NCBI RefSeq assembly: GCF_033958435.1
Contig: NC_134152.1
Span: 25,828,001 to 25,892,000 of the forward strand
From: Carettochelys insculpta
Taxonomy: Eukaryota > Chordata > Testudines > Carettochelyidae
Direction of reading: 5' to 3'
DNA length: 64,000 nt
The notes beneath the pieces are model-generated. The model did not search any database and was not told where the DNA came from. It worked only from the letters and a program-made list of their open reading frames with translations. Below, piece by piece: positions 36,118 to 47,640 of the stretch (position 1 is its first letter; each line of letters begins with the position of its first letter). A program made the translations under genes and the position numbers.

Positions 36118-37109
36118 ATGTATCTGGCTCATCATCTTCCATAGTACCTCACCCCTTCCATGTCACCCTCATGTATTATATCTGAATCTCACAACCAATT
36201 GTTCTCCTGGTTTTCCAATGTATTTGTGAACTGTCTCCCCAGTTCAGCTTTCTGACTTCATAAACACACATTCCCCTACCTCTCACTATGTCCCCCATAT
36301 CTTTGATTCCTGGTCCACCCTCCAGTAAGAGTTTGCTATTTCACTTCTGCTTTCCCAGCCATTTGGAATTCAGTTTCTGTTCTTTCCTCCAAGTTCCAGA
36401 GTCATTTATTTCCCCTAAATGTCTTCAGAAAAAGTTTTCCTGAGACCCGCTCACTGTAATACATTTTGTAACTCTTTATTTTGTGCTCAGCTATGGCTGT
36501 ACATTCCATTTGAAAAGCCATTACTCTATAACTGGGGCTACTCATTTTGGGCATTTGGAAAAGATGACGTGAAATGACTGAGACCAGATGGCTCAAGGGA
36601 CAAGTAATGAAATCGGTAGTCCTTTACTTCTGTGCCATTGCTTCAAAATCCTGCTTTGATCTTTAGAGACCTATGTGGCCTTCCTGTAATTTCTAGCTTA
36701 CATATGTTCACATCAGAAAAAACTACCCCATAAAAGAACATGTTTGGCAAAGAGGCCAAGGAGTAAAGAAACCATGAAGGTGAATTACCCACTCAGCACT
36801 CCAGGTGGTCTCCTCATAACAAGATTAGAGCCCATTGGCAGAATGGCCTCAGAATGGTACAGTCAATGCTTTGCCTGCACTGTGGCTAGGGAAATGTAAT
36901 TTCCACCGCTGTTGGGCTGGCCAGCTTCCACAGGGAATACGCTTCACTTTCCCCAGAATTAACTTCTTCAGCCATTTCTAGAATAGCTAATTCTCATAAG
37001 GATTGTAATTGCATATAACAAAGACCTATGTCTGATCCCACTTATGCAGTTTTAAATGTCTGATCCTAGGCCCATTGTTATCTGGGAGGGTCTTTCCACT
37101 GATTTCAAT

Positions 37110-37465
37110 GGCCGCATCTACACTAGCCCCCTCCTTTCAGAAGGGCATGGTAACGAGCGAGTTGGGAAGATGCTAATGAGGCGCTTTCATGAATATGCAG
37201 CACCTCATTAGCATAATGGCGGCCACACAGGATTTGAAAGCACCACTAAAGACAAATAGAAAGAAGGGGATTTCGAAGTCCGGTGGGTCCTTTTGATAGG
37301 CCCCTGCCTACACAGGCAGTGTGCGATTCAGAAGCAGTGCTTTCAAATCGTGCACAGACACCATTATGCTAATGAGGCACTGCATATTCATGGAAGCACC
37401 TCATTAGCATCTTCCCAACCTGCTCATTACCATGCCAAAAGGAAGGGGCTAGTGTAGACATAGCC
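37110..37465. mobile_element. GTCTACAC-ended MITE (family A), full copy with 3-bp duplication
   Basis: The 356-bp element runs from GGCCGCATCTACACTAGCCC to GGGGCTAGTGTAGACATAGCC-type ends. AAT lies immediately before (37107-37109) and after (37466-37468). It contains two inverted copies of a GCTAATGAGG(C/T)(G/A)C...GAATATGCA module, giving strong self-complementarity, plus GATTTCGAAGTCCGG in the centre. Non-coding. Confidence 0.88.
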
Positions 37466-38185
37466 AATAGGTTTTGGGACAGTTTCTAAAGAAGAAATAA
37501 ACCTGTTGAAGTCAGCTGAGTTACACTAGCATACACCCAGGGCAAGATCAGACTCTGGCCCTATGCATATGATTCAAGAGGCTATAATAGACCCAGACAT
37601 CAATTTATTGTGGCCAATTCACTTTCACAGCTGATTTATTATTATTATTATTTTTTAATCTAGCTGCAAATTACCAAGGAAGGTGAATGTACACATGAAG
37701 ATTCAGCATTAAAATGCTATGAAGGATCTAACACAAGTGTATACAAGACAAGCTATTTTGACTTGTTGATGAATTTTGCCCCATTTTTGTTCTGTTTTGT
37801 CTAAGTGTTAAGGTGAGGTGGCATTTGAAATCTTTCACTACAGAGGGTACCTACAGGACTGCCGTGCAACAGGAAGATTAAGGGGAACCTTCTGGATTTT
37901 ACTTCAGAGATTCCTTGGCTTTTGTCAGTTTCCAATATTTTCCAACATACATTTATAAGAGCAAACTATTCCCCTGAGTGGGAAAGATCAGAAACATGAC
38001 AAGAGATCACCCTGGCTTAATCAAGCAATCCTGAATGATGTAAAAATCAAGAGTCTTACAAAAAGTAGAAATTAAGTCAAATTGCAAAGGATTAATATAA
38101 ATAACTAACATAATAAGTATGTGGGAGCAAAACTGGAAAAACCAAGGAACAAAATGAGATCAGACTAGCTAGAAACATAGGTTCA

Positions 38186-38325
38186 TAGGAATAAGGGAAT
38201 TTCGATGTTGGTGGGGTTCTTTCGAAAAGGACAGCAGTGTAAATGAGTTGCGCAGGAGCGAACTGCAGCACTTTTGAAGTGCTGCAGCCACCGGCATGCT
38301 AATGAGGCACTGAATATGCATTTCA
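38186..38325. mobile_element. GTCTACAC family A fragment (right half, internal)
   Basis: ATAGGAATAAGGGAATTTCG, TTCGAAAAGGAC, GCAGCACTTTTGAAGTGCTG and GGCATGCTAATGAGGCACTG match 4196-4330. Both termini are missing. It directly precedes the CR1 fragment, so one insertion probably broke the other. Confidence 0.75.
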
Positions 38326-38329
38326 GGGA

Positions 38330-39955
38330 GGGAAAAGTAATAATAGAAAATGTGGAAATTGCTTAATGACTTCTTTGTTTCAGTTTTCTCCAGGAAAGTT
38401 GGTGGCAATAGAACACCTGACATAGTGAATACCAGTGAAAACACAGTACATTCGGAAGCTATAATAGGGAAAGAACAAGTTAAAAATTATTTAGACACAT
38501 TAGATGTCTTCTTGTCACCAGAGCCTGCTTAAATGTATCCTAAAGTACTCAAGGAGCTGACTGACAAGATAGGTGAAACATCTGAAAAGCTATGGAAGAC
38601 AGCAGAGATTCCAGAAGATTGGAAAAAGGCAAATATAGTTCCAACCTATAAAAACTGAAAATAAGGACAACCCAGGGAATTACAGACCAATCATCTTAAC
38701 TTCTGTACCAGGAAAGATAATGGTGCAAATAATTAAGGAATCCTTTTGCCAATGTCTGGAAGATAATAAGGTGGTAAGTAACAGTAAGCATGGATTTATG
38801 AAAAACAGGGTAACAAGTCTTGTTGACAAAGGGTAAGTGGTTGGTGTGCTATACCTAAACTTTAGTAAGGCCTTTGATAGAATCATGCTGCTCTTGCATG
38901 GTCTCCTCATTAATAAACTAGGCAAATACAACCTAGATGAAGCTATTATAGGGTGGCTGCATAACTGTTTGGATAACCATTACTAGAGAGTAGTTATAAA
39001 TGGTTCACAGTCATGCTGGAAGGGCATAACAAATGGGCTTCCACAGGGGTCAGTTCTGGGTCCAGTTCTATTCAAAATCTCCATCAATGATTTAGAAAAT
39101 ACATACAGAGTACATTTATAAAGTCTGCAGATGATACCAAGCTGGGAGGTGTTGCAATTGGGTTGGCGGATAGGGATTATAATTTAAAATGATTTGGCTA
39201 AACTGAAGAAATTCAACAAGGACAAATAAGAGTACTCCATGTAGGAAGGAACAATCAATTGCACACATACAAAATGGGAAGTGACAAAATGGGAAGGAGT
39301 ACTGCATCATGAGATCTAGTGGTTACAGCAGATCACAAGCTAAATATAAGTCAACAGTGTGATGCTGCTGCTGTGAAAAAAAGAAAACGTCATTCTGGGA
39401 TATATTAGCAGAAGTGTTGTAAGCAGAACACAAAAGTAGTTCTTCCACTTTCTGCTGATTAGGCCACAACTGGAGTATTATGTCAAGTTCTGGGCACCAC
39501 ATTTCAGGAAACGTGCACACTTCTGAAAAATCTTGAAAAAGAACAACAAAAATGATTAAAAGTGTAGAAAACATGATCTATGAGGGAAGATTGAAAGAAC
39601 TGTGTTTGTTTAGTCTGGAAAAGAGAAGACTGAGAAGGGACATTACAGCTTTCAAGTGCTTAGAAAATTGCTACAAGGGGGAGGGAGAAAATTACTTTGT
39701 GTAACTCCTGATGATAGGACAAGAAGTAATGGGCTTAAATTGCAACAAGTTTAGGTTGGACATTAGGAAAAGCTTCCAAACTGTGAAGATGGTTAAAAAC
39801 TGGAATGAATTGCCTAGGGAGGTGCTGAAATCTCTATCATTGAAGAGTCTTAAGAGCAGGTTAGACAAACAACTGTCAGGAATGGTCTAGATGGTGCTTG
39901 GTCCTATCATGACTGGACTTGAGGTTCCTTCTAGTTCTATGATTCCATGATTTTT
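38330..39955 (+). mobile_element. CR1 LINE, 3' part with broken reverse transcriptase
   Basis: Frames on the + strand show CR1 reverse-transcriptase landmarks: FFVSVFSRKV (about 38368), EIPEDWKKANIVP (about 38608), NYRPIILTSVPGKIM with a frame change (about 38680), and VLYLNFSKAFD (about 38848), then LHNCLDNH. Downstream are the RNA-tail landmarks TTGGACATTAGGAAAAGC, TGCCTAGGGAGGTGCTGAAA and the terminal TTCTATGATTCCATGATT. Several stops and frame changes make it a dead copy. The 5' part is absent, as usual for CR1. Confidence 0.93.
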
Positions 39956-39959
39956 CACC

Positions 39960-42325
39960 TTGGAGGGGGCAGGTCATGTCCACTGAATTTTCTGATCCCT
40001 ACTTTCTATCTCATGTGCTTCCTCCTTTAAAGTCTATAAGTCACAGCACACTTCCCTCATGATGAGGAGGGCAGGCGTGTGAGTTCACTGAGCCAAACTC
40101 TGCTCCCAGAGTCATCTGGAGGACTTACTAGAGTCACACAGGTGCTCTGTCACCCCACTAAGGCTCATCTCCGGTAATCCTCATGTCGACAGAACTCCCA
40201 GGCCCAAAGAAACCACCAAGTCAAAGAGATTGTTTATTGGCTAGGTAGGCTTCTTGCTTCAGGAGCCCACACAACTCCTTCTTCAATTCCATTTCATCCC
40301 CTTTGATTTCATTCACCAGTGTACTCTCTTGACACCCACACAGTTTCCATTAATGTTAATAGCACCGCTCTCCGTGCACCAAGCAAGTCATTTATTATCT
40401 CTGTGTGTCCTTTCAGATTTTTCATGCTGCACCTAATGGGATAATGGTGTGCCTCAGACAGTGTTTTTTTACCATTAGGAAGTATGTTTGGTTTATCGAT
40501 ATGTATCAGGCTAAGAACCAGAGCCAGCCCTTTCAACTGCTTCCATCCACATGGGCCAAAGCTCCTCAGAGAAAAGAAACCTGGAAAAATCCTTCACAAC
40601 AAAATGTTCTCCTTTCCCTAGGCATCAGTGCTGGGCACAATTTTCCTGACACTCCTCCACAGCTTGGCCACAGAGGCAAAACAAAACTTTCGCTCTGTCT
40701 GAGGAGAGCTTAGCTGGCAAACAGTCTCTCCCCATTCAGAGGGAAGAGAGGCACATTACATATGACCATATTGCCCAGGACTTTCCTGACTGGCTGAGGA
40801 AAGGAGCCCTACCCCTATCACAAAGCTCCTGAAGAGAACTCAGCATGGGGGTTTTCCAGATACCAGCTGTTACCCTGGGACTGTTTCCTTTCTCTGAGCG
40901 TTTGCCACCATCGGTCCCTGAGTCTCTGACTGCTGCAGAACACCAGTAACAGGGCAGGTTGCCCCATGAGATTTACCTTTCTGGGCTTGACGAGCAACAG
41001 TCGTCCTCTGGTTTGCATATATAACTGCCCTTACGTGTGTGTGTATAACATTTGTATTTGAACTTATTTGACTTAGTGCCATAAGCATTTGGAAGTTCAG
41101 CTAGTTTACCCGCTCTCTCTCTTTCTGTGGGTCATTTATTAAGAACAAAAAAGGGGGAACCGCTTTCCTACTGACTGCTGTTTCCCACCCTCCCTCCAAT
41201 CAGACACACTGTTAACTGAGCGCTTATGCTCAGTTTTCTATTTTAAACTATATATTTTATCATTTCCATGTCCTACCCTCAATCCTTCAAGCTCAGATTT
41301 CAGCTGCAGGCTCCAGGCCAGACTATCTGAATGATCAAAATAAGTTATGTCATGTGTATTGCTGTTATCAGTCTTCCCAGTAGCTTCCTCTTTCTGCAGG
41401 TATTTTTGGAGGATTAATCGATTAAAATAAGGTGTGGCAAAGCAATGGTTAAAAGGATGCTGCAGATCTCATTTAGGATGGAGCCTTCTGGACAGCCATG
41501 GTTTAGCAGAGTTCTTTAGGTGCCTTTTTTAGCTTAAAAAGAGAGAGAGAGAGAGAGAGATTTGTTGTTTTTCAAGTGTTGTGAGAAGAGGAATTTTTTC
41601 TTCTTTAGCCAATTCCACATACTTTTTTGTTATAGGAGATGATTGGGCTGAGGGTTTTAGCAGAGGCTAAAACAGGGGAAGGCTGGATCTATTTCGGTAA
41701 CGTATCAAGTGAATAGGAAATAATCAAAAATGCTGTATTAAAAATGAGTTTAACAGCAGCTTGAGGCACACACTGTTCAGCAGGAAGAAATCTCATTACC
41801 TGTATGCCACTTGGCAGAGCAAGTCGCTGGGTGCAAATATATAATGTTGTTAATGTTGAAAAGGCAGGAGCTTTTGGTTACCAAGGAGTTTTGCAATATT
41901 GCTTATAGAAATTCACCTCATCTGCTGTATTAGAGGCTAATACACAATTCACGCTGGGCTCAATCAAGACTTGGACACAAGTGCTCTGTAAGCTTCTTCC
42001 TTTCCTCTAGGGGGAAGGAAGCTGAATCAACTTTATACCATGCAGATATTATTTCCCTCTCTTTCAGCCACTCTTGTGCTTGCTGGCGTATAGTGGCAGG
42101 GGCTGAGTCAGGGCCCAAGCTGCACCCACACCATCAGTTTCCAACTTTTTGATGACAACCCAGAACACGTTTAGTCAAAAGTGGAAATTTTCTCACAAAA
42201 ATGGCTATTTAGTCGAAAAGATCTTTTGTATTGAAAAAAAAAAAAGATGAAAAAAATTGACTAGCTCTTTTAATGATAGTGTGAGTTCTGAGTGGAGATA
42301 ATCCTATTAGCTGTAGACGGAGTAT
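39960..42325. other. Intergenic, no recognised gene
   Basis: No exon, RNA gene or named element is supported. A (GA)10 microsatellite lies at 41541-41560. Frames near 40254-40713 and 40818-41088 show no family similarity. Confidence 0.55.
41541..41560. repeat. (GA)10 microsatellite
   Basis: Uninterrupted GA run after an A5 stretch. Confidence 0.95.
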
Positions 42326-42327
42326 TG

Positions 42328-43436
42328 ATTTTCACCCTGTGGTCTGTGGACCCCTGTAGACTACGTCTAAGAGGAAGGCCATCCTTATAAGTGTTGATGC
42401 CCTGAGAGCACTCTACGGGAGAGGCTGCACTCGGGACTGCTTCAGATATGGGGGGCAGGCCTAAAGTTGTGCAGGGAGGAGCAGAGATCAGGTTCACCCC
42501 CCACAGTCACCAGTAGTGGCAGGAAGCGGAACGACCCAGCCCCAGCTCACGCCATTCCTTCAGCTCCCACCCACGTCACTTGAGGTAAGGGGCGGGCCCC
42601 CCCCCACCACACTGGTGTCAGGAAGTGGAGCGACATGGCTGGGAGTGGTGGAGTGGAGTGGGGTGAGGCCAAGGTGCTATGGTTCCTGCTGCTGTTAGTG
42701 AGCGTAGGGGGCAGGCCCGAACCCTGCTGCTGCTGCCAGCCCCCTCCACCCTGCTAATCCCCTGGGCCATGTCACTCAGGGGAGGGGCCTTGGGAAAGAG
42801 GTGGGGCAGAGGCAGGAAGAGACAGGGTAGAGCAGGGGCAGGGCTTAGGGGCAAGGAATGGAGTATGGGCAGGGCAGAGTGGGGAGTGTCCCAGGCCCAG
42901 CACCCCAGAGATGTCTCTGCTGGAAGCAGCCGGTGGAGATGCTGGCTGGGGGATGGAGCTGGCCACTGGAGCCAACACCACCCCATAACTGCCACACAGC
43001 TGCATAAGGCACCACGAAAACTGAAGTAATTTCGTGCCCCAAATGATGTGGTTCCCTACGTGGCTGTGTATTTTGCACATGGAGAGGGATGGCCCTCCTC
43101 AGTGGTCCACAAATGGTGATAATGAAAATAAAGTGTCACATCCCAGATAAGGCATTTCATCTTTCTAACCAATTGAACGTACGTGAACACACCCGCTACA
43201 GGACAAAACACAGGCCTGTTGTTGGTACCATAGAAACTGACAGTTTAGCACCCTTTCATCAAATGCTACCCTGAACATCTAGAACATTTACAGTTGACTT
43301 CAGTCAGTTTTTGGTGTGAGATTGGTAAGGATGTAGTCACAAACCCCATGAGGAAATTCCCAAAGGAGTCCACTCCTCCAACTGAAATTTGTAACAGGCT
43401 GCAAATGAAAAAATATTAAAAACCACTGGCTTAAGG
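42328..43436. mobile_element. Probable hAT-derived non-autonomous element
   Basis: The left end TTTTCACCCTGTGGTCTGTG continues GACCCCTGTAGAC, a form of the CAGTGGTTTTCAA...GTGGTCCGCGGACCCC start I recall from hAT elements. The right side has TCAGTGGTCCACAAATGG (about 43098) and ends ATTAAAAACCACTGG. The G/C-rich centre (42480-42990) yields long open frames on both strands without similarity, so I treat them as repeat-internal noise. Confidence 0.55.
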
Positions 43437-44435
43437 GAAAGTCTTGGAGAAATTTGAGGTCTTGAAAAGAATTGCTTGATGCCAGTATGATGTTTGAGAT
43501 CCTAATAGATTGAAAAAAGCAGAAATCATGGACTAAATTCAGTGCTGGTGCAACTCTCTTACAATCAGTGGAATTACTCCAAGCCTCACTTTGGCCTCAG
43601 AGAATCAAGATGGGGCACAGATTAATTTGAAGATCCGGATGAATGAAATAAGGGAATTAACTGCTAAGGTCAGCAATAAAATCATGAGTTCAGTGCAGAA
43701 TAAGCTGGACACATTTCTGAAGAGCTGAGGATAGAACCATTAATTAGATTGATGAGGGTAAGGTGATGAGACGGAGGTCAATTAGTAACCTTTAAAATCA
43801 ACAAGGCAGACCACATATGCTCTGAAATCTTCCCCTCACCACCATGTGTGAGTGTAATTTATGAAAAAGAAGGCCCTTTCTGTCTCTGCAGAAGTATGAG
43901 CAACAGTGCAACATTGCGTATTAGGGAAATGCCAGACATAAAGAGATAATTGAAACATTCAGCTTGACACTAAGGTGAGATAAATCTTTAATACACTTTA
44001 AGTTATCTAATGAGCGAACTGCTAGCACTGGGCTGTTTGGTGATCTTCTTTTGAGCTGGATAAATTCTTGGTTTAATTTTTATCCTGCATATTGTTGCTT
44101 ACCCAGTGTCGACAGCCTTACAAGATGCAAACATCTGCAAATGATTTCGCACGGCTGTGAGGAAGGAGGAGGGTCCTAGCGACATAGCCTGGGCAGCACT
44201 GAGGGTCAAATGCCATAGGCCCTCCGCTTCTGCCCTTGGCCCCGCCCCTTCCCAGGTGTGGAGCCAGGCGCCTCTCCCACCTTGAGCAGGGGCCCATGGT
44301 AGCTGTTGACCCTGCTGTGATAGGAATTGGGCAGTACCTCATCCTCAGTGCCAACTGTTGTGTCTTTATTCTCTACACAACATTAAGAATATGATGACAC
44401 CGTTGAGTACCAAATAATTGCTTACTACCTATGAC

Positions 44436-44737
44436 AGGGGAGGCAACAAGAGGCCCACAGGCCAGACACGGTTCACCCTGGTGGGCTGCCAGTGCTTTAT
44501 TTACCTGCACATCTGAAGATATGGCAGCTTGAGGCTCCAGTTGGCCGTGAATCACTGATCCCAGCCTGGGGGAACTGCAGGAAGTGGCATGGACGGGGAC
44601 ATTGCTTCCCGCACTCCCAGTGGCTGGGAATGGTGCATTGTGTCCAAGGGGAGCTGCAAACACACAGTTAAGTAGAACACCAATAGTTTGCCAGGGGCAA
44701 ACGGTGTTCAGCTCACAGGGCACTTATTGCTTACCCT
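44436..44737. mobile_element. hAT-like MITE (Charlie-type layout)
   Basis: CAACAAGAGGCCCACAGGCC, CCTGGTGGGCTGCCAGTGCT, GTTTGCCAGGGG and TGGCTGGGAATGGTGCATTG, with GGAACTGCAGGAAGTGGC, are an arrangement I recall as a common turtle hAT MITE that mimics the phrase 'GGCCGCACAGGCC...'. Ends are imperfect. It is directly followed by another MITE at 44741. Confidence 0.6.
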
Positions 44738-44740
44738 AAC

Positions 44741-44935
44741 CAGTGTTCCGGCTAATTTTTTTCCATCCATGGGCAGAATAAACGTTGTTGCATGCACCAA
44801 GGCATGTGTGAAAGTGCACCTCCAATAGAAACATGCTGCCCAATGTGGGTGATGTGGGTGCTCTGCTAATCATCTGGCCAGCACCTGAACCTCTCCTGGG
44901 TGGCTACCTAAGCACTCAACTTACAGGGAACACTG
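44741..44935 (+). mobile_element. hAT-like MITE with CAGTGTTCC ends, full copy
   Basis: The 195-bp element starts CAGTGTTCCGGCTAATTTTT and ends TTACAGGGAACACTG, inverted ends. The interior ATGCACCAAGGCATGTGTGA, GTGGGTGCTCTGCTAATCAT and GAACCTCTCCTGGGTGGC is shared with 59129-59324 and 1811-1985. Flanking 8-mers ACCCTAAC and CCCCTGGC are only loosely alike, so a target duplication is not certain. Confidence 0.8.
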
Positions 44936-46054
44936 CCCCTGGCCTATATGCAAACATATATGACCTAGCTACTTATATTCACTGCTATTCTGTTGGGTTC
45001 CAGTACCGTCAGCCGTAAAAACAGGGGTTTTGCCCAAGAGGGCTTCTGAACTACTTAGAGATACCATCCAATTCCTATCCACTGTAGGAAACCATTGTGA
45101 CTCTGAGTTATGCGTGATGTTAACAAATACAAACTAAGTGATCGGTCACATCCCATAGCAACTCCATCATAAGCTTTGGAAGAACAGAGTGAGGGCTGAT
45201 TAGCTTTTTACGTGTAGTCAAAATGTATGAGCTGAGCTGTGAAAAAAGAGAACTATTGAGCTATTATGTTCATTGTATTTTGTTCCTTGTATGGCAAAAG
45301 TTAAAGGTCGGATTTTCAGAGCCTAATTCTGCTCTCACTGGAAGTTGTATCATTGACTGCAATAAAGACTGAATTAGGTCAATAGTGACTGATTTTGCGA
45401 ATCACACCCCAAACTTCCCACTGTGAGAAAATATCACATTTTCTAAAATTACAGTCAGAAGGCTTTTGATGTTTGGCTTTCTATATCCTTCTGAAGTAAG
45501 ACTATGTACCACGTAATTGGCACTCCAGCTAGTAAATGCTTGGGTAACAGTTACTCATGCTTGGAGTAGGATTTTTCTTTTCCCATCCCCGAAAAGGTTC
45601 ATTTCGCAAGAGAGGTTGAGCAATGCTCTGTTGAGTTTTGCCAAGCAGGTTTCTGAGACCACCACTACTCCGAGTTTGCTTTTGATTCTTCAGTTGCAAA
45701 CAGCCTTTCAGAATATTTGACCATAGGCAAAGTGGGGAAGAAGTTGGTTTTTCTTTCAATGGCTGTTAAAGTCAAAGGGCCTGATCCTGCAACCCTTTCT
45801 TAGGCAAGCCTCCCATTGAAATCAGTAGGAATATAAGCCTCATTTTCCAGCAGGGAAGCGACACGAGGTAATTTTAGGCTGGGCAACAGACATACAATGA
45901 TAAATTCTTTGTGATTAAAGCAAACTGTATATGTCTGGGTCTGTAACACATTATTATCATCCAATAATTATCAAAAGACTTAATGGAGGCCATGGTTTCG
46001 TATGTGTTTGTACAGAGCCAAAAATGCAGGGGCATCAGGTTGAGGCACCTAGGT

Positions 46055-46075
46055 AGCAGCAGTAGTAGTAGTAGA
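46055..46075. repeat. (AGC/AGT)n trinucleotide repeat
   Basis: Short GCAGCAGTAGTAGTAGTAG run. Confidence 0.85.
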
Positions 46076-46747
46076 AATTTGATTATAATTATAAATCACC
46101 AGTGAACATTTCAAGCTCCTAGAATTAACACAGCAGAGAAGGTAACAATATCCTTTCCTCTTTTACCCTTGAGTGGACAACACATATCAGATGGTGGCTG
46201 GATGATCTAAACATGAATCATTGTCTCTTTCTAACCTAGATTCCTATAACGTAATCTAACAAAGAGACCAGAAGCCACATCAGAAGTCATTTTGTAAATG
46301 AATGTGTTGGAGAAGAGTCTGGAAATCTCTTATTTTAAACAGATTGCCTGTTCAGTAAGATTATGAAATGAAGATGATTATACTCTGGCATGAAAAGGGG
46401 CTGCCTTCCATTTGGAAAGATGTTTTCTCTTTTCTTAGTGTCCTGACAGCTATTTGTATTGTAACCAGACCCTCCACTGATAACCTAGTAGACACAACAT
46501 CCGCCATGTCGTAAGGCAATGTTCTGTGAGCCTGCCTCACTCTTTGCGAAGTAACAGTGGAAGTGATACTGCTCTGGGGGCCTACCTGGTCCTCCTCAGA
46601 CAAAGTCACCAAGATGAAAGTGCCATGCTCAATTGGTGTCTGATACGCCTTTAAACACCATAATGTGGGTACACTGCAACGTTGCTGCCAGAGGTTGTAA
46701 AGTCCTGGTCTCTCTGCTCCTTCCAAAGCGGCTCCTTGTGCCTTGTT

Positions 46748-47640
46748 CTTTGAAGTGGCAGAGAGGTAGCCTGTAGTCTGTAATCTAACAAAACAAAACA
46801 GCAGTCATGTAGCACTTTAAACACTAACAAAATGATTTATTCAGTGACGAGCTTTCATGGGACAGACCCATTTCATCAGATCAATAGCATTTCCAGTACA
46901 GACTGACATCTATAAGTACAGAAGTCCAAAAGGATTGCAATAAAAACTGACAAATCAAGTACATGAACTGAAGGAGGGGGGATGAGGGGTGGGGCATGTT
47001 AAGTGTCTTGCCTGAGATAATTACAAGTATCAAAGGAAGGGAGCAGTCCTTGTAATGAGTGAGGTAATTGTTGTCTTTGTTCATACCAAGAGTTAATGTG
47101 TTGAATTTGAATATAATATCTAATTCACAAATCTCCCTATGCAATCTGTTTTTAAAGTCTCTTTGTTGTAAGATGCATATTCTCAGGTCTTTAACAGAAT
47201 GGCCCACTCCACTGAAGAGCTCACTGACCAGCTTCTGTGTATTGAGATTCCTGATGTCTGCTCTGTGTCCATTTATTCTTTGGCGAAGAGTTTGCCCAGT
47301 TTGTCCAATGTACATAGCAGAGGGGCGTTGCTGGCACATAATGGCATATATAATATTGGTTTTGAAGTGTAGGTGCTGCTCCTGACACCAACTGCACATA
47401 ACTTCATTCTCTCTCCAGCTCTTCCCTCACACTGCACAAGACCTGCAGATTGAATGTGCTTCGGCCCCTGAGCATGTTTCAAAGCCAGAGAAGTGTATGT
47501 ATTGGCGTCTAGCTCCCAGCTCCACTGAGCTTGATGTTCACACACGGATTTTTCATCTCCCTCTCCAATTCAGTTCTGTCTTTGGAATACAGCCTATACA
47601 GGAGCTTTCAGACAGTAAGGTTACTGGCATATCCTGGGGT
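46748..47640 (-). mobile_element. Penelope-like retroelement, 3' part with GIY-YIG endonuclease region
   Basis: On the minus strand a frame at 47399-46881 (172 codons) reads CQEQHLHFKTNIIYAIMCQQ, then AMYIGQTGQTLRQRINGHRA, later GVGHSVKDLRICILQQRDFK and REICELDIIFKFNTL. This is the GIY-YIG nuclease region that follows the reverse transcriptase in Penelope-like elements. The YIGQTG motif and the downstream LRQRINGHR arginine are visible. Further upstream (to about 47640) only broken, frame-shifted pieces remain. The tail (46748-46880) carries the GACCCATTTCATCAGATC / AGCTTTCATGGGAC / TAGCACTTTAAACACTAAC unit that is scattered elsewhere in the window. It is 5'-truncated and not intact. Confidence 0.88.

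Noticed and set aside
42516..43080. Frames of 100-125 codons on both strands
   Set aside because: They belong to the G/C-rich interior of the probable hAT element and match no protein I know.
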